Below are positions 63,271 through 64,000 of a stretch of DNA of 64,000 bases, one piece after another (position 1 is the first letter of the stretch; each line of letters begins with the position of its first letter). Position numbers and translations under genes: made by a program. The DNA is taken from the NCBI GenBank assembly GCA_964596185.1, contig CAZQUE010000015.1, positions 1-64,000 on the forward strand, given 5' to 3'. The notes beneath the pieces are model-generated. The model saw only the letters and a list, made by a program, of their open reading frames with translations. It had not been told where the DNA came from and did not search any database. The DNA is from DYKG01 sp964596185 (GTDB lineage Bacteria > Muiribacteriota > Ozemobacteria > Ozemobacterales > Ozemobacteraceae).

Positions 63271-64000
63271 TTAACCAGTTTTTCCTGTGTCACGATTTCT
63301 TCGACATCCTGCAAGGTCAGGGTTCTTTTATGCTGCAACTGTTCGACGAGTTTCTTCAGCAGCATCGAGTTATCCTGAAGAAAGGTTCTTATCTGAACAT
63401 ATACCTCATTGATGATTCGGTCAATATGCGGGGACAAACCCGGCAGAAAATACGGGTCGGGCCCTCTCCCTGGACCGGAAAAATCGCGAGGGGTACCGGC
63501 CATACCATAAACACTGGCCATATCGGTTGCCACAGCCGTTGCTTTGCGCAAATCCTGACTCGCTCCGGTCGAGACTTCACCAAAGATGACTTTTTCAGCA
63601 GCATAACCGCCGAGCGAAATGCCAATTTCGCTGCGAAGTCTGCTTTCAGTGTAAAAATAGTTAGCTTTGCGATTTACCGATTCAACAAAGCCAAGAGAAT
63701 CGGTACCACCACTTTCAAGCGTGATTCTGGTGATCTCAGCCTGACGACCGTAATAAAAAAACGCAAGAGCATGGCCAGCTTCGTGAAAGGCAACGACTTT
63801 CTCTTCTTCATCACTGAGATTAGCTTCTTCTACCAGTCCGGCCAGCCACTTTTTCAGGATTTCTTCATCGGCAACCGCCTTTTGATTGATCAAAAATCGT
63901 TTAAAATCTTTGATTAAAGCACTTAAATGGTCACCGGTATAGGGAGTGCCCAGATCGGTGCGACGACCAGTCCATCCTGCAAGTTTTTCAACCTGCTCAT
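63267..64000 (-). CDS. FtsH-type AAA/M41 protease (partial, N-terminus outside window)
   Basis: The frame runs off the window end; about 243 C-terminal residues are present. The zinc motif HEAGHALAFFYYGR in VVAFHEAGH and the downstream ASQDLRKATAVATDMASVYGM, with the third-ligand Asp, define peptidase family M41. The region before it (ALIKDFKRFLINQKAVADEE) is the helical start of the peptidase domain; the AAA+ part lies to the right of the window. It diverges from standard FtsH, with LGGYAAEKVIFGEVSTGASQ kept but a different tail, so it is probably an operon-specific paralogue. The stop overlaps the next start by four bases. Confidence 0.92.
   Translation of the reverse strand, partial: EQVEKLAGWTGRRTDLGTPYTGDHLSALIKDFKRFLINQKAVADEEILKKWLAGLVEEANLSDEEEKVVAFHEAGHALAFFYYGRQAEITRITLESGGTDSLGFVESVNRKANYFYTESRLRSEIGISLGGYAAEKVIFGEVSTGASQDLRKATAVATDMASVYGMAGTPRDFSGPGRGPDPYFLPGLSPHIDRIINEVYVQIRTFLQDNSMLLKKLVEQLQHKRTLTLQDVEEIVTQEKLVK

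Overview
The window reads as chromosomal DNA of a Gram-negative-type bacterium: lipoproteins with lipoboxes, a TolC-type outer membrane channel with two periplasmic adaptors, an AsmA-like protein and type IV pseudopilins. Moderate GC, dense short operons with ATGA overlaps, and many very large membrane sensors ending in SpoIIE phosphatase or class III cyclase domains recall deep-branching candidate phyla such as Riflebacteria. That placement is an inference from gene content, since no rRNA is present. No tRNA, rRNA, insertion sequence, prophage or CRISPR array was seen, and no stretch over 300 bases lacks a feature.

Layout. 1-4336 (minus): efflux operon of a hypothetical protein, TolC-like channel and two adaptor lipoproteins. 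4491-5599: acidic secreted protein and a HAMP-only membrane protein. 5823-8190 (minus): polysaccharide deacetylase, metK and a 50-residue membrane protein. 8322-14094: two overlapping giant sensor/SpoIIE phosphatases. 14128-15870: a DUF445 protein, then a candidate retron (promoter, compact folded RNA, terminator-like hairpin, reverse transcriptase). 16039-27083: pyruvate kinase, aminotransferase, ankyrin protein, Cache-cyclase, urocanate hydratase, methyltransferase and a two-gene unit with a 39-residue ORF. 27084-34046: secreted EEP-family hydrolase, then two overlapping giant sensor/cyclases. 34233-36392: Sel1 lipoprotein, alpha/beta hydrolase, DHH phosphoesterase. 36533-42226: pseudopilin cluster with lipoprotein and anti-sigma factor, facing an ECF sigma factor. 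42223-49315: HEAT-repeat protein, GAF-GAF-PAS-cyclase, and an amidohydrolase fused to a CYTH domain. 49459-55549: envelope and exported proteins. 55550-64000 (minus): one eight-gene operon with FtsH-type protease, a 1004-residue protein, MoxR ATPase, a possible degenerate vWA protein, a radical-SAM activase and three small unknowns.

Three systems stand out. First, a retron-like RT directly preceded by a short structured RNA, with no dedicated effector. Second, a head-to-tail cyclase pair whose active sites are degenerate in complementary ways: one keeps the metal aspartates, the other keeps the base-binding and transition-state residues, as in the C1/C2 halves of animal adenylyl cyclases. Third, an FtsH/MoxR operon resembling the FtsH-vWA-MoxR ternary conflict systems predicted by comparative genomics. 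The four giant sensors (two phosphatases, two cyclases) share one topology, TM-sensor-TM-TM-sensor-TM-HAMP-output, and come as two overlapping pairs, which suggests obligate partners in a shared second-messenger and partner-switch network.
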